Shown in pieces: positions 1 through 5,894 of a stretch of DNA of 7,827 bases. Origin of the DNA: Desulfobacteraceae bacterium UBA2230 (GTDB lineage Bacteria > Desulfobacterota > Desulfobacteria > Desulfobacterales > Desulfosarcinaceae); assembly GCA_002348005.1 (NCBI GenBank), contig DDYQ01000075.1:1-7827 (forward strand), written 5' to 3'. The translations under genes were made by a program, and so were the position numbers. How positions within the stretch are numbered: position 1 is the stretch's first letter; every line of letters begins with the position of its first letter. Under the pieces are notes generated by a model. The model saw only the letters and a list, made by a program, of their open reading frames with translations. It ran no database searches and was not told where the DNA came from.

Positions 1-2
1 GG

Positions 3-16
3 ACAAATTTATTTGT
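3..16. promoter_or_regulatory. AT-rich palindrome upstream of cydA
   Basis: The sequence reads ACAAAT-TT-ATTTGT, a perfect 6-bp inverted repeat with a 2-base centre, in an AT-rich patch that contrasts with the GC-rich surroundings. It lies about 225 bases before the cydA start, so it could be an operator or part of a promoter, or belong to a gene outside the window. It is not a Rex site, whose half-sites face the other way (TTGT to the left, ACAA to the right), nor an FNR box. No regulator can be named. Confidence 0.25.
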
Positions 17-187
17 TGCTAACACCACGCGCCGGCGGCAATTTCTGAATCGACCAATGGATGGCTGATGCCTCCGGTTTCATGCGAGGATCATTCCGAT
101 TGTGCGCCAGAATGCGGGCAGAAGGTTGCATTCCGCAGCTGTCGTGTTTAGCTTAGGCCGTCATTTGATCCTGCACCACCGGCGAAC

Positions 188-203
188 GGCCGGGTCACCG
201 GCC
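188..203 (+). other. Small GC hairpin in cydA leader
   Basis: GGCCGG-GTCA-CCGGCC forms a perfect 6-bp stem with a 4-base loop, followed by a pyrimidine-rich TTCCTTT. It ends 36 bases before the cydA start. The tail is not a proper U-tract, so this is at best a weak pause or leader structure. GC-rich DNA produces such stems by chance, and no function is claimed. Confidence 0.25.
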
Positions 204-239
204 TTCCTTTCGACCCAAACCCATTACCTGAGAAAGACC

Positions 240-1610
240 ATGGATGCATTATTGCTTTCGCGGGTCCAATTCGGCCTGACCACGGCTTTTCACATCATTT
301 TCCCTACCTTGACCATCGGCCTGGCGCTTTATCTGGTGGTGATTGAATTCTTATGGCTCCGGACCCGCCAGGAGATCTACTATCGACTCTACCGCTTCTG
401 GGTGAAGATCTTCGCCATTCATTTCGCGGTAGGCGTCGTCACCGGGATCACCCTTGAGTTCGAATTCGGTACCAATTTCGCCGTGTTTTCCCAAAAGGTT
501 GCCAATGTGATGGGCCCGATGCTGGCGTACGAGGGAATGACTGCTTTTTTTCTGGAAGCGGGCTTTCTGGGCATCATGCTCTTCGGCTGGAAACGCGTTT
601 CGCCGATTGTGCATTTTCTTTCGACCTGCCTGGTCGCGGCAGGGGCTAACCTGTCGGCCGTCTGGATCATGGCAGCCAATGCCTGGATGCAGACGCCGGC
701 CGGCTACCGTCTCGAGGGGGGACAATTTTACCTCACCAGCCTGAAAGAAGCACTCTTCAACCCGGCCTTTCCCACCCACCTGATCCATATGCTGCTGGCC
801 TCCTATACGACCACCGCCTTTGCCGTGGCCGGTATCAGCGCATGGTTCCTGCTCAAGCGCCGCAATGAGAATTTCTTTCGCAAATCCCTCAGCCTGGCCC
901 TGCTCATGGCCCTGATCGCAGCGCCGCTGCAGGTGCTCGTGGGCGACCTGAAAGGATTGTCCGTCGCCAAACACCAGCCCGCCAAACTGGCGGCCATGGA
1001 GGCGCACTGGGAAACCAATGCAGAAGGCGGGGCGGCTTTCATCGTCATCGCCCTGCCCGACCCCACCAATGAGCGCAATCGGCTGGAACTTCGCATCCCG
1101 GGTGTGCTCAGCTGGCTGATCACCCGCTCGGCGGATGGAAAGATAACCGGACTCAAGGATTTCCCCCAGGAGGATCGTCCCAACATCACCGTCACCTTCT
1201 GGACCTTTCGGTTCATGGTGGCCATCGGGTTTCTTTTTCTGGCCATGGCGATATGGACGGCGGTGCTCTGGTACCGCAAAAGGCTTTTCAGCACTCCGAG
1301 CTACCTCAAGGCACTGGTGGCGGTCCAACCCCTGGGCTTTGCGGCGACCATCCTGGGGTGGGTCACCGCCGAAATGGGGCGACAGCCATGGGTTGTTTAC
1401 GGCCTGATGCGCACGTCCGAGGGCGTCAGCCCCATTGCTGCGGGAAATGTCGTCTGGTCGCTGATCATGTTCACCCTCTTCTTCGGGTTAATCGGGGCGG
1501 CGTACTTCTATTACACCATCAAGGCCTTGCGGAACGGTCCGGATATGGAAAGCCCCATACCCACGGTTCAAATGCCCGCGGACCTGCATCCCAAGGATGC
1601 CCGCCGCTAA
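240..1610 (+). CDS. cydA: Cytochrome bd quinol oxidase subunit I (short Q-loop, CIO type)
   Basis: This is the catalytic subunit of the membrane bd oxidase, which oxidises quinol and reduces oxygen to water without pumping protons. The 456-residue product is polytopic. Visible landmarks, matched to E. coli CydA, are His18 (haem b595 side), Glu98 and Glu106 in YEGMTAFFLE, His183 and Met326 (haem b558 ligands), Lys249 and Glu254 of the quinol-binding Q-loop, and GRQPW at 380-384. The length and the short Q-loop fit the 'cyanide-insensitive oxidase' branch rather than the longer E. coli type. The ATG at 240 is chosen because the family N-terminus (LLSRVQFG..FH) starts there. A GAGAAAG lies just upstream, with short spacing. 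A GTG at 102 would add 46 residues unlike the family. cydB follows after 22 bases. The CIO name is a sequence class; cyanide resistance itself is not shown. Confidence 0.96.
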   Translation: MDALLLSRVQFGLTTAFHIIFPTLTIGLALYLVVIEFLWLRTRQEIYYRLYRFWVKIFAIHFAVGVVTGITLEFEFGTNFAVFSQKVANVMGPMLAYEGMTAFFLEAGFLGIMLFGWKRVSPIVHFLSTCLVAAGANLSAVWIMAANAWMQTPAGYRLEGGQFYLTSLKEALFNPAFPTHLIHMLLASYTTTAFAVAGISAWFLLKRRNENFFRKSLSLALLMALIAAPLQVLVGDLKGLSVAKHQPAKLAAMEAHWETNAEGGAAFIVIALPDPTNERNRLELRIPGVLSWLITRSADGKITGLKDFPQEDRPNITVTFWTFRFMVAIGFLFLAMAIWTAVLWYRKRLFSTPSYLKALVAVQPLGFAATILGWVTAEMGRQPWVVYGLMRTSEGVSPIAAGNVVWSLIMFTLFFGLIGAAYFYYTIKALRNGPDMESPIPTVQMPADLHPKDARR

Positions 1611-1632
1611 CGACAGGTCGGGAGGCGATCGA

Positions 1633-2631
1633 ATGTTTCTTATAAATTTATGGGTCGGCCTGGTGGGGCTGGTGATCATTATCTATGTGATTCTGGACGG
1701 CTTCAGCCTGGGGGTGGGAATCCTGTTCCCCTCGGCCCGCTCCGCTCAGGAACGCAATATGCTCATGGACAGCATCGGGCCGGTATGGGACGCCAATCAA
1801 ACCTGGGTGGTCTTCGGCGGCGGGGCCCTGTTCGCCGTCTTTCCGATGATCTACACCGTGCTCTTCAGCGCCCTGTATATCCCGCTGTTCACGCTGCTGT
1901 TCGGGCTGATCTTCCGGGGTGTGGCTTTTGAATTCCGGCATAACTCCACCCACAAAACCGCCTGGGAACGTGCGTTTTTCGGCGGCAGCCTGGTGGCGAC
2001 CTTCGCCCAGGGGCTGACCCTGGGGGCCTATATCACCGGAATCCAGGTGAGAGACGGCGTCTTCGCCGGCGGTCCTTTCGACTGGCTCAACCCTTTCAGT
2101 CTCATGGTTGGCGTGGCCCTGATCGCCGGCTACGCCCTGCTCGGCTCAACCTACCTGATCATCAAGACCGACGGGGCCGTGCAGGCCCGCTGCTATCGCC
2201 AGGCCATGTGGTCCGCCTGGATCGTAGCCGGCTTCGTGGCTGTGGTCACGATCTGGACCCCAATTCACAATCCGGAGATCGTCGGGCGCTGGTTCAGTTC
2301 TCCGCGCATCTACTTCGTATGGCTATTCCCGCTGACTGCGGCAGCGGCTTTTCTCCTCCTGATCCGCAGCCTTAAACAGCGTCGCGAACTGCAACCCTTC
2401 CTGTTCGCACTGCTGATCTTCATCGGATCCTATCTCGGGCTGCAGTCGAGCTTCTATCCTTACGCCGTACTGCCCGATATCACCATTTATCAGGCCGCCG
2501 CCCAGTATGAGACCCAATTGATCATGCTGATCGGCACGGCCATCGTCCTGCCCGTGGTATTGGGATACACGGTCTACAGCTACAGCGTGTTCCGCGGAAA
2601 GGTGGCTCCCGAGGAGGACGGGTACCATTGA
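1633..2631 (+). CDS. cydB: Cytochrome bd quinol oxidase subunit II
   Basis: CydB is the second, mostly structural, subunit of the bd oxidase and pairs with CydA in the cytoplasmic membrane. The product is 332 residues and very hydrophobic, with several membrane helices. Family motifs include YVILDGFSLGVG near residues 18-29 (Asp22), WDANQTW at 52-58 followed by a GGGALFAVFP stretch, and RGVAFEFR at 95-102. The ATG at 1633 is supported by GGGAGG at 1620-1625, spaced seven bases away. An in-frame ATG at 1597 lies inside cydA and would add twelve residues, so it is rejected. The gene follows cydA by 22 bases and is very likely co-transcribed with it. No CydX/YbgT-like micro-subunit follows; the next gene is a methyltransferase. 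The reading frame is intact. Confidence 0.96.
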   Translation: MFLINLWVGLVGLVIIIYVILDGFSLGVGILFPSARSAQERNMLMDSIGPVWDANQTWVVFGGGALFAVFPMIYTVLFSALYIPLFTLLFGLIFRGVAFEFRHNSTHKTAWERAFFGGSLVATFAQGLTLGAYITGIQVRDGVFAGGPFDWLNPFSLMVGVALIAGYALLGSTYLIIKTDGAVQARCYRQAMWSAWIVAGFVAVVTIWTPIHNPEIVGRWFSSPRIYFVWLFPLTAAAAFLLLIRSLKQRRELQPFLFALLIFIGSYLGLQSSFYPYAVLPDITIYQAAAQYETQLIMLIGTAIVLPVVLGYTVYSYSVFRGKVAPEEDGYH

Positions 2632-2643
2632 TGAGGAGGTGAA

Positions 2644-3195
2644 ATGCGGTCCGACCGGAGCAAGTGGGATGCAAAATACCGCAGTGCCGATTCCGATGGG
2701 GAGCCCTCGGAAATCGTGACGCGCTTCGGCCCGTGGGCCCGCCGCGGCAGGGCTTTGGATATCGCCGCGGGCATCGGCCGGCATGCCCTCTTCCTGGCTG
2801 GCCTGGGATTCACGGTGGACGCCGTGGAAATTTCCGGGATCGGTCTGGGCAGGATTCAACAGCACCCCGGAATCAACCGCATCTGCGCCGACCTGGACAC
2901 CTATGAGATCCCTGCAGCGACATACGATTTAATCGTCAATGTCAATTTTCTGCTGCGTCGATTGTTTCCGTTGATCATCGAAGGGTTGCGGCCGGGTGGG
3001 GTTCTGGTGTTCGAAACCTTTCTGGAAGGGCACTCCCCCCCCGAAGGGGGTGTACATCGCCGCGATTATCTGCTGCGGGAAAACGAATTGCTGCGGACCT
3101 TTTTACCCCTGCAGATTGTCTATTACCGCGAATGGTGCCGGTATGACCCGGCCGATATCCGCTTGGCCGGCCTGGTCGGCATCCGCAGCGGATGA
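2644..3195 (+). CDS. Small class I SAM-dependent methyltransferase (TehB-like group)
   Basis: The product is 183 residues, soluble, with a Rossmann-type SAM fold. It begins with the WDAKYR motif (8-13) common in small TehB-like methyltransferases. SAM motif I is ALDIAAGIGRHALFLA (37-52), the end of strand beta-2 is VEIS (61-64, Glu62 where Asp is common), CADLD lies at 81-85, and the strand beta-4 region is YDLIVNVNFLLRRLF (94-108). LRPGGVLVFETF (115-126) is the usual post-motif segment. The helix between beta-2 and motif III looks shortened. The C-terminus ends at the expected final strand, so the gene seems complete. The start has GAGGAGGTG at 2633-2641. It follows cydB by 12 bases and is probably in the same transcript. 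The substrate is unknown: tellurite or other metalloid methylation is known for TehB, but the resemblance here is too general to transfer that role. Confidence 0.85.
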   Translation: MRSDRSKWDAKYRSADSDGEPSEIVTRFGPWARRGRALDIAAGIGRHALFLAGLGFTVDAVEISGIGLGRIQQHPGINRICADLDTYEIPAATYDLIVNVNFLLRRLFPLIIEGLRPGGVLVFETFLEGHSPPEGGVHRRDYLLRENELLRTFLPLQIVYYREWCRYDPADIRLAGLVGIRSG

Positions 3196-3247
3196 TCGGA
3201 ACCATTTGACCGACGCGTGCGCGACCACGGCAGCCGCCGCGTGGCAT

Positions 3248-3295
3248 GCTCGACACAGGCGACATGTCGAAGCTGTTGGCCTATTTGGCTTTTTT
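3248..3295. terminator. Weak stem-loops between convergent methyltransferase and thx
   Basis: GCTCGACA (3248-3255) and TGTCGAAGC (3265-3273) pair as eight base pairs with one bulged base around a 9-base loop. Just beyond, on the plus strand, GGCC-TATTT-GGCT is followed by TTTTTT (3290-3295), which could end the cydAB-methyltransferase transcript, although the stem is only four pairs with one wobble. Part of this overlaps the 3' end of thx, whose lysine codons give the T-run. Neither is a strong intrinsic terminator. Confidence 0.28.
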
Positions 3296-3373
3296 CTTGT
3301 TCTTGGACCGGCAGTTGCCCGTCGTGCCTCTCCAGATCTTTCCGCGCTTGGTGCGTTTATCGCCCTTGCCCAT
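3281..3373 (-). CDS. thx: 30S ribosomal protein Thx (bTHX), 30 residues
   Basis: Reading the minus strand from the ATG at 3373 gives a 30-residue, highly basic peptide that begins [16 protein letters not shown], continues TTGNCRSK, and ends in a lysine-rich tail before TAG (3281-3283). The N-terminal half matches the Thx family almost residue for residue: MGKGD, the basic run, GKIWRGT. Thx is known from the Thermus 30S subunit, where it sits in the head and contacts 16S rRNA. The start is decided by AAAGGAGGTGA at 3377-3387, a near-perfect anti-16S match six bases from the ATG. The gene is convergent with the methyltransferase and divergent from mltG, so it is probably monocistronic. Residues 18-23 differ from the Thermus protein: Thr-Gly-Asn-Cys replaces an aromatic Tyr-Gly-Lys-Tyr stretch. 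Plus-strand reading frames across it are shadows. Confidence 0.92.
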   Translation of the reverse strand: MGKGDKRTKRGKIWRGTTGNCRSKNKKKAK

Positions 3374-3422
3374 ACGTCACCTCCTTTGCCCAGATAGTAA
3401 TAGCAGATCCATGAAAAAGGGT

Positions 3423-3451
3423 TGAATAGCATGCTTTTTTCCTACAGCCAA
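3423..3451 (-). promoter_or_regulatory. Possible promoter for thx
   Basis: On the minus strand, TTGGCT (3446-3451) and TATTCA (3423-3428) are 17 bases apart, and TGC just before the latter gives an extended -10. Transcription would start near 3416 and leave a leader of about 43 bases with the strong ribosome site. Each hexamer matches consensus at only about half its bases, so the call rests on spacing, the extended -10 and position. Confidence 0.35.
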
Positions 3452-3484
3452 GCACAAAGTAACAGCACCAAGCAAGACGGCACC

Positions 3485-3496
3485 CCATCCGGATGG
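3485..3496. repeat. 12-bp perfect palindrome upstream of mltG promoter
   Basis: CCATCCGGATGG is self-complementary over all twelve bases. It sits 14 bases before the -35 element of the proposed mltG promoter, in the gap shared with the divergent thx gene, so it could be a regulator site. I recognise no known operator. Confidence 0.35.
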
Positions 3497-3505
3497 AACG
3501 GGTTG

Positions 3506-3515
3506 GTCAATTGAC
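3506..3515. promoter_or_regulatory. 10-bp palindrome overlapping the mltG -35
   Basis: GTCAATTGAC is a perfect palindrome whose right half is most of the TTGACA -35 hexamer. Allowing one bulged base, symmetry extends to GTTG on the left and CAAC on the right (3502-3518). A protein bound here would block the promoter, so it would act as a repressor site if real. Part of the symmetry may be chance, because TTGA itself is fixed by the promoter. Confidence 0.3.
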
Positions 3516-3540
3516 AACTTCAGCGAGACTGCTCTATGGT
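3511..3540 (+). promoter_or_regulatory. Sigma-70-type promoter for mltG-nagZ
   Basis: A perfect TTGACA (3511-3516) is followed after 18 bases by TATGGT (3535-3540), which keeps TAT and the final T of the consensus. Transcription would start near 3547, about 43 bases before the proposed mltG start. It is the best promoter match I see in the window and is correctly placed for the mltG-nagZ pair. Confidence 0.6.
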
Positions 3541-3589
3541 TGGTTTGCTTTCGGTCAGGAAGAGGTGCTCCGACTCGCCTGGGAGGTAA

Positions 3590-4777
3590 TTGAATCGCGG
3601 CGCCGAACGGGTTCTATATACCACAACCGGAGAATTGTCCGCAGCCTTGCGCAGATCACGCAAACTCATCCTTCTGGCAACACTCTTATTTCTGGCGCTG
3701 GTTACTGTACCGAGCTGGCTGGCGCTGGAGTTGTATCGTTTCGCCCGCTCACCGGCCGGTACGGATGACACCCCTGTTTTTTTCGAAATCGGATCCGGCG
3801 AGCGCTTCCGCCAAGTGGCCGACCGTTTGCTTGAGGCCGGCCTCATTGCCGACTCACGACGCTTCCGGGTGGTGGCCTTTCTGAAGAAAGCCGATACACG
3901 GCTCAAGGCGGGTGAGTTTCAAATGACATCCCGCTTGACCCCCCTTGAGGTGATCGATATCCTGGTCAACGGCAAGGTTGTGCAGCATGCCCTGGTTATT
4001 CCCGAGGGCTACTCGCTGGTCCAGATTGCCGCCGAAGTGGAACGCGCGGGTCTGAGCGCCGCCGGACACTTCATCGGCCTGGCCACCCGCCCCGAAGCCG
4101 CCCCGACGTTCGAGATCGAGGCCCCGACGTTGGAGGGATACCTTTTCCCGGACACCTACTACTTTACCAAAAACGAATCCGCCGAAAACCTGATCGCCAA
4201 AATGGTCCAGCGCTTCCGTGAACAGCTGCCGTCCGGATGGCAGGAACGGACCGCCGAGCTGGGGCTGTCCCTGCACCAGGTGGTCACACTGGCCTCCATT
4301 ATCGAAAAAGAAACCGGCGATCCCGCCGAACGGCCGCTTATCGCTTCGGTGTTTCACAATCGATTGCAAAGAAAGATGCGCCTGGACAGCGATCCAACCG
4401 TAATCTATGGGATAGCCGACTTCGACGGCAATCTGACCCGCCGCCATCTGACCACCCCGACGCCCTACAATACGTACATGATCCGCGGCCTGCCACCCGG
4501 TCCGATCGCCAATCCGGGGCGCGCGGCGATTGAGGCGGCACTCTATCCCGCCGATACCGATTATCTGTTTTTCGTGGCCCGGCAGGATCGCACCCATCAG
4601 TTTTCGAGCAATCTCCAGGACCATAACCGGGCGGTACATGAACACCAGATACGGCCCCACAGACGAAGCGCGCCGTTTGCAAACTTTTTCCTCGCGCATA
4701 TTGGGAGCAAAGGGAATGACATCCAATCTATTGACCGATCGCCAACAGGCCGGACAGCGCCTGATGATCGGATTTGA
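3590..4777 (+). CDS. mltG: Endolytic murein transglycosylase MltG (YceG-like)
   Basis: MltG is an inner-membrane lytic transglycosylase that cleaves inside nascent glycan strands and helps set their final length. The product is up to 395 residues: a short cytoplasmic N-terminus, one membrane anchor at about 25-48, a LysM-like region at about 63-150, and the YceG catalytic domain. The catalytic glutamate is Glu239 in LASIIEKETGD. Other family motifs are EGYLFPDTYYF (182-192), SVFHNRL (253-259), LDSDPTVIYG (265-274) and TPYNTYMIRGLPPGPIANPG (291-310). The start is uncertain. TTG 3590 directly follows an in-frame TAA, and GGGAGG (3581-3586) is only three bases away; TTG 3647 is an alternative. 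The family normally ends near HNRAV (345-349), but here some 45 further residues run 62 bases into nagZ. The function is firm; the two ends are not. Confidence 0.94.
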   Translation: MNRGAERVLYTTTGELSAALRRSRKLILLATLLFLALVTVPSWLALELYRFARSPAGTDDTPVFFEIGSGERFRQVADRLLEAGLIADSRRFRVVAFLKKADTRLKAGEFQMTSRLTPLEVIDILVNGKVVQHALVIPEGYSLVQIAAEVERAGLSAAGHFIGLATRPEAAPTFEIEAPTLEGYLFPDTYYFTKNESAENLIAKMVQRFREQLPSGWQERTAELGLSLHQVVTLASIIEKETGDPAERPLIASVFHNRLQRKMRLDSDPTVIYGIADFDGNLTRRHLTTPTPYNTYMIRGLPPGPIANPGRAAIEAALYPADTDYLFFVARQDRTHQFSSNLQDHNRAVHEHQIRPHRRSAPFANFFLAHIGSKGNDIQSIDRSPTGRTAPDDRI

Positions 4778-5726
4778 CGGCACGGAGCTGGATGATCCGC
4801 TCAAATACGCAATCGATGATTTGCATGTGGGCGGCCTGATCCTCTTTCGCCGCAATATCGATTCGCCCGCTCAGGTGACCGAACTGTGCGGGGCCGCCCA
4901 GGCGTATGCCGCCGCCTGCGGGCAGCCGCCGTTGTTCATTGCCATCGATCAGGAGGGCGGCCGGGTGGCGCGGCTCAGACCGCCGTTCACCCAGTTTCCC
5001 GGCAATTCCTGCATGCGCTCGATTCAGGATGCGGTTGATTTCGCCCGCATTACGGCGGATGAACTCCGCCGGATCGGTGTCAACATGAATATGGCGCCCG
5101 TTCTGGACGTCCTGCCCCACGAGGGCGAAAGCGTGATGTGCGACCGCGCCTTCGGCAGCGATCCCGACTGGGTGGCCCGGATGGGCTGCGCAGTGATCGA
5201 ACATCTGCAGCGCAACGGGATTATGGCGGTGGCCAAACATTTTCCGGGTATCGGCCGCACGATCCTCGACTCGCATTCCGATCTACCGGACCTGGAGATC
5301 GCCCCCGACGCACTGGCCGGCTGCGACTTGATTCCTTTTCAAGCTGCCATCGCGGCATCTGTCAGTGGCGTGATGCTGTCGCACATCCGCTACACACGCC
5401 TCGATTCAACCTGGCCGGCCAGCCTTTCGCCCGCGATTGCCGAAATTCTATTGCGTCGGCAGATGGGCTTCGAAGGCCTCACGATAACGGATGACCTGGA
5501 TATGGGCGCGGTCGCCAAGCACCATGACATTTGCACGACCGTCCGCCAGTGCCTTCTGGCAGGCATTGATCTTCTGTTGATCTGCCACGCCGGCCCGGCG
5601 ATTCAGGAGGCCTTCGACGAGATCGTGCGGCTCAATCGCAGTTCGGACGACCTGACCGTCAAGGCGACCCAATCGTTGCGGCGCATTGCAAATCTGAAAA
5701 ACGCCTACCTGATAACTGCAGGTTGA
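4716..5726 (+). CDS. nagZ: Beta-N-acetylhexosaminidase NagZ (glycoside hydrolase family 3)
   Basis: NagZ is a cytoplasmic enzyme that removes the GlcNAc from anhydro-MurNAc muropeptides during peptidoglycan recycling. The 336-residue product is a single-domain GH3 barrel of the usual NagZ length. The signature KHFPGIGRTILDSHSDLP spans 174-191: Lys174-His175 bind sugar, and Asp185/His187 are the Asp-His dyad that marks NagZ rather than beta-glucosidases. IDQEGGRVARL (78-88) is also typical. The nucleophile is Asp259 in ITDDLDMGAV. The start at ATG 4716 has GGGAG at 4703-4707, eight bases away, and begins the conserved domain at once (QRLMIGFDGTEL). An in-frame ATG at 4638 would add 26 residues from within mltG and is less likely. 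The overlap with mltG suggests one transcript. Some members of this branch show phosphorylase activity, which sequence alone cannot exclude. Confidence 0.93.
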   Translation: MTSNLLTDRQQAGQRLMIGFDGTELDDPLKYAIDDLHVGGLILFRRNIDSPAQVTELCGAAQAYAAACGQPPLFIAIDQEGGRVARLRPPFTQFPGNSCMRSIQDAVDFARITADELRRIGVNMNMAPVLDVLPHEGESVMCDRAFGSDPDWVARMGCAVIEHLQRNGIMAVAKHFPGIGRTILDSHSDLPDLEIAPDALAGCDLIPFQAAIAASVSGVMLSHIRYTRLDSTWPASLSPAIAEILLRRQMGFEGLTITDDLDMGAVAKHHDICTTVRQCLLAGIDLLLICHAGPAIQEAFDEIVRLNRSSDDLTVKATQSLRRIANLKNAYLITAG

Positions 5727-5840
5727 CACCGGCATCCTGAGCCGTGTCAAAACTTCGTGGCCCATTATGTCAGAATACGGGCTTTGAAAGGTGGGGCGCT
5801 GAAAGCGAAAAATCCTGTCGCTGGCGATCAGCCTCATCGG

Positions 5841-5886
5841 TCGGATTGAACTGTTCAGGCCGCAGCGTTCAGCATAATCAGTCCGA
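5841..5886. other. Imperfect stem-loop between convergent nagZ and tsaD
   Basis: TCGGATTGA (5841-5849) pairs with TCAGTCCGA (5878-5886) over nine positions with one wobble, enclosing a 28-base loop in which GAAC and GTTC could also pair. It is placed to act at the 3' end of either gene. There is no T-run on either strand, so it is not a classical intrinsic terminator; it might protect transcript ends. Nothing else is recognisable in the 168-base gap from 5727 to 5894. Confidence 0.3.
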
Positions 5887-5894
5887 TAGGCCCA

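Noticed and set aside
1..20. Rex or FNR operator before cydA
   Set aside because: The palindrome has its half-sites in the wrong orientation for Rex, and no paired FNR half-sites with the right spacing were found.
1..48. Frame-1 reading from the left edge to a TGA at 46-48 as the end of an upstream gene
   Set aside because: Only fifteen codons, in an AT-rich patch, with no recognisable motif. It cannot be told from chance.
102..239. GTG at 102 as an upstream start for cydA
   Set aside because: It would add 46 residues rich in Arg and His with no family likeness before the known CydA N-terminus. The ATG at 240 gives a normal length.
351..1328. Long minus-strand open frame opposite cydA (325 codons)
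   Set aside because: It is antisense to a certain gene, rich in Gly, His, Gln and Arg as expected of the reverse of GC-rich membrane-protein codons, and matches no family.
1597..1632. ATG at 1597 as the cydB start
   Set aside because: It lies inside the last codons of cydA, lacks a ribosome site, and precedes the family N-terminus by twelve residues. The ATG at 1633 has GGGAGG at good spacing.
3180..3194. CATCCGC-A-GCGGATG inverted repeat at the methyltransferase stop
   Set aside because: A neat stem with almost no loop, but no T-run follows, so it is not supported as a terminator.
3217..3414. Plus-strand open frames over 2996-3414 in the thx gap
   Set aside because: Their Cys, Ser and Trp-rich translations are the reverse side of the lysine- and arginine-rich thx gene, or out-of-frame reading of the methyltransferase.
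3493..3768. Plus-strand frame of 91 codons overlapping the start of mltG
   Set aside because: It has no ribosome site, no recognisable domain, spans the promoter, and ends inside mltG in another frame.
3854..4855. Long minus-strand open frame opposite mltG (333 codons)
   Set aside because: It is a mirror of the certain mltG and nagZ frames with no recognisable domain or ribosome site.
5790..5812. CGCT-GAA-AGCG followed by AAAAA as a terminator after nagZ
   Set aside because: The A-run would be needed as T on the transcript's 3' side. On the minus strand the T-run precedes the stem, so neither direction works.
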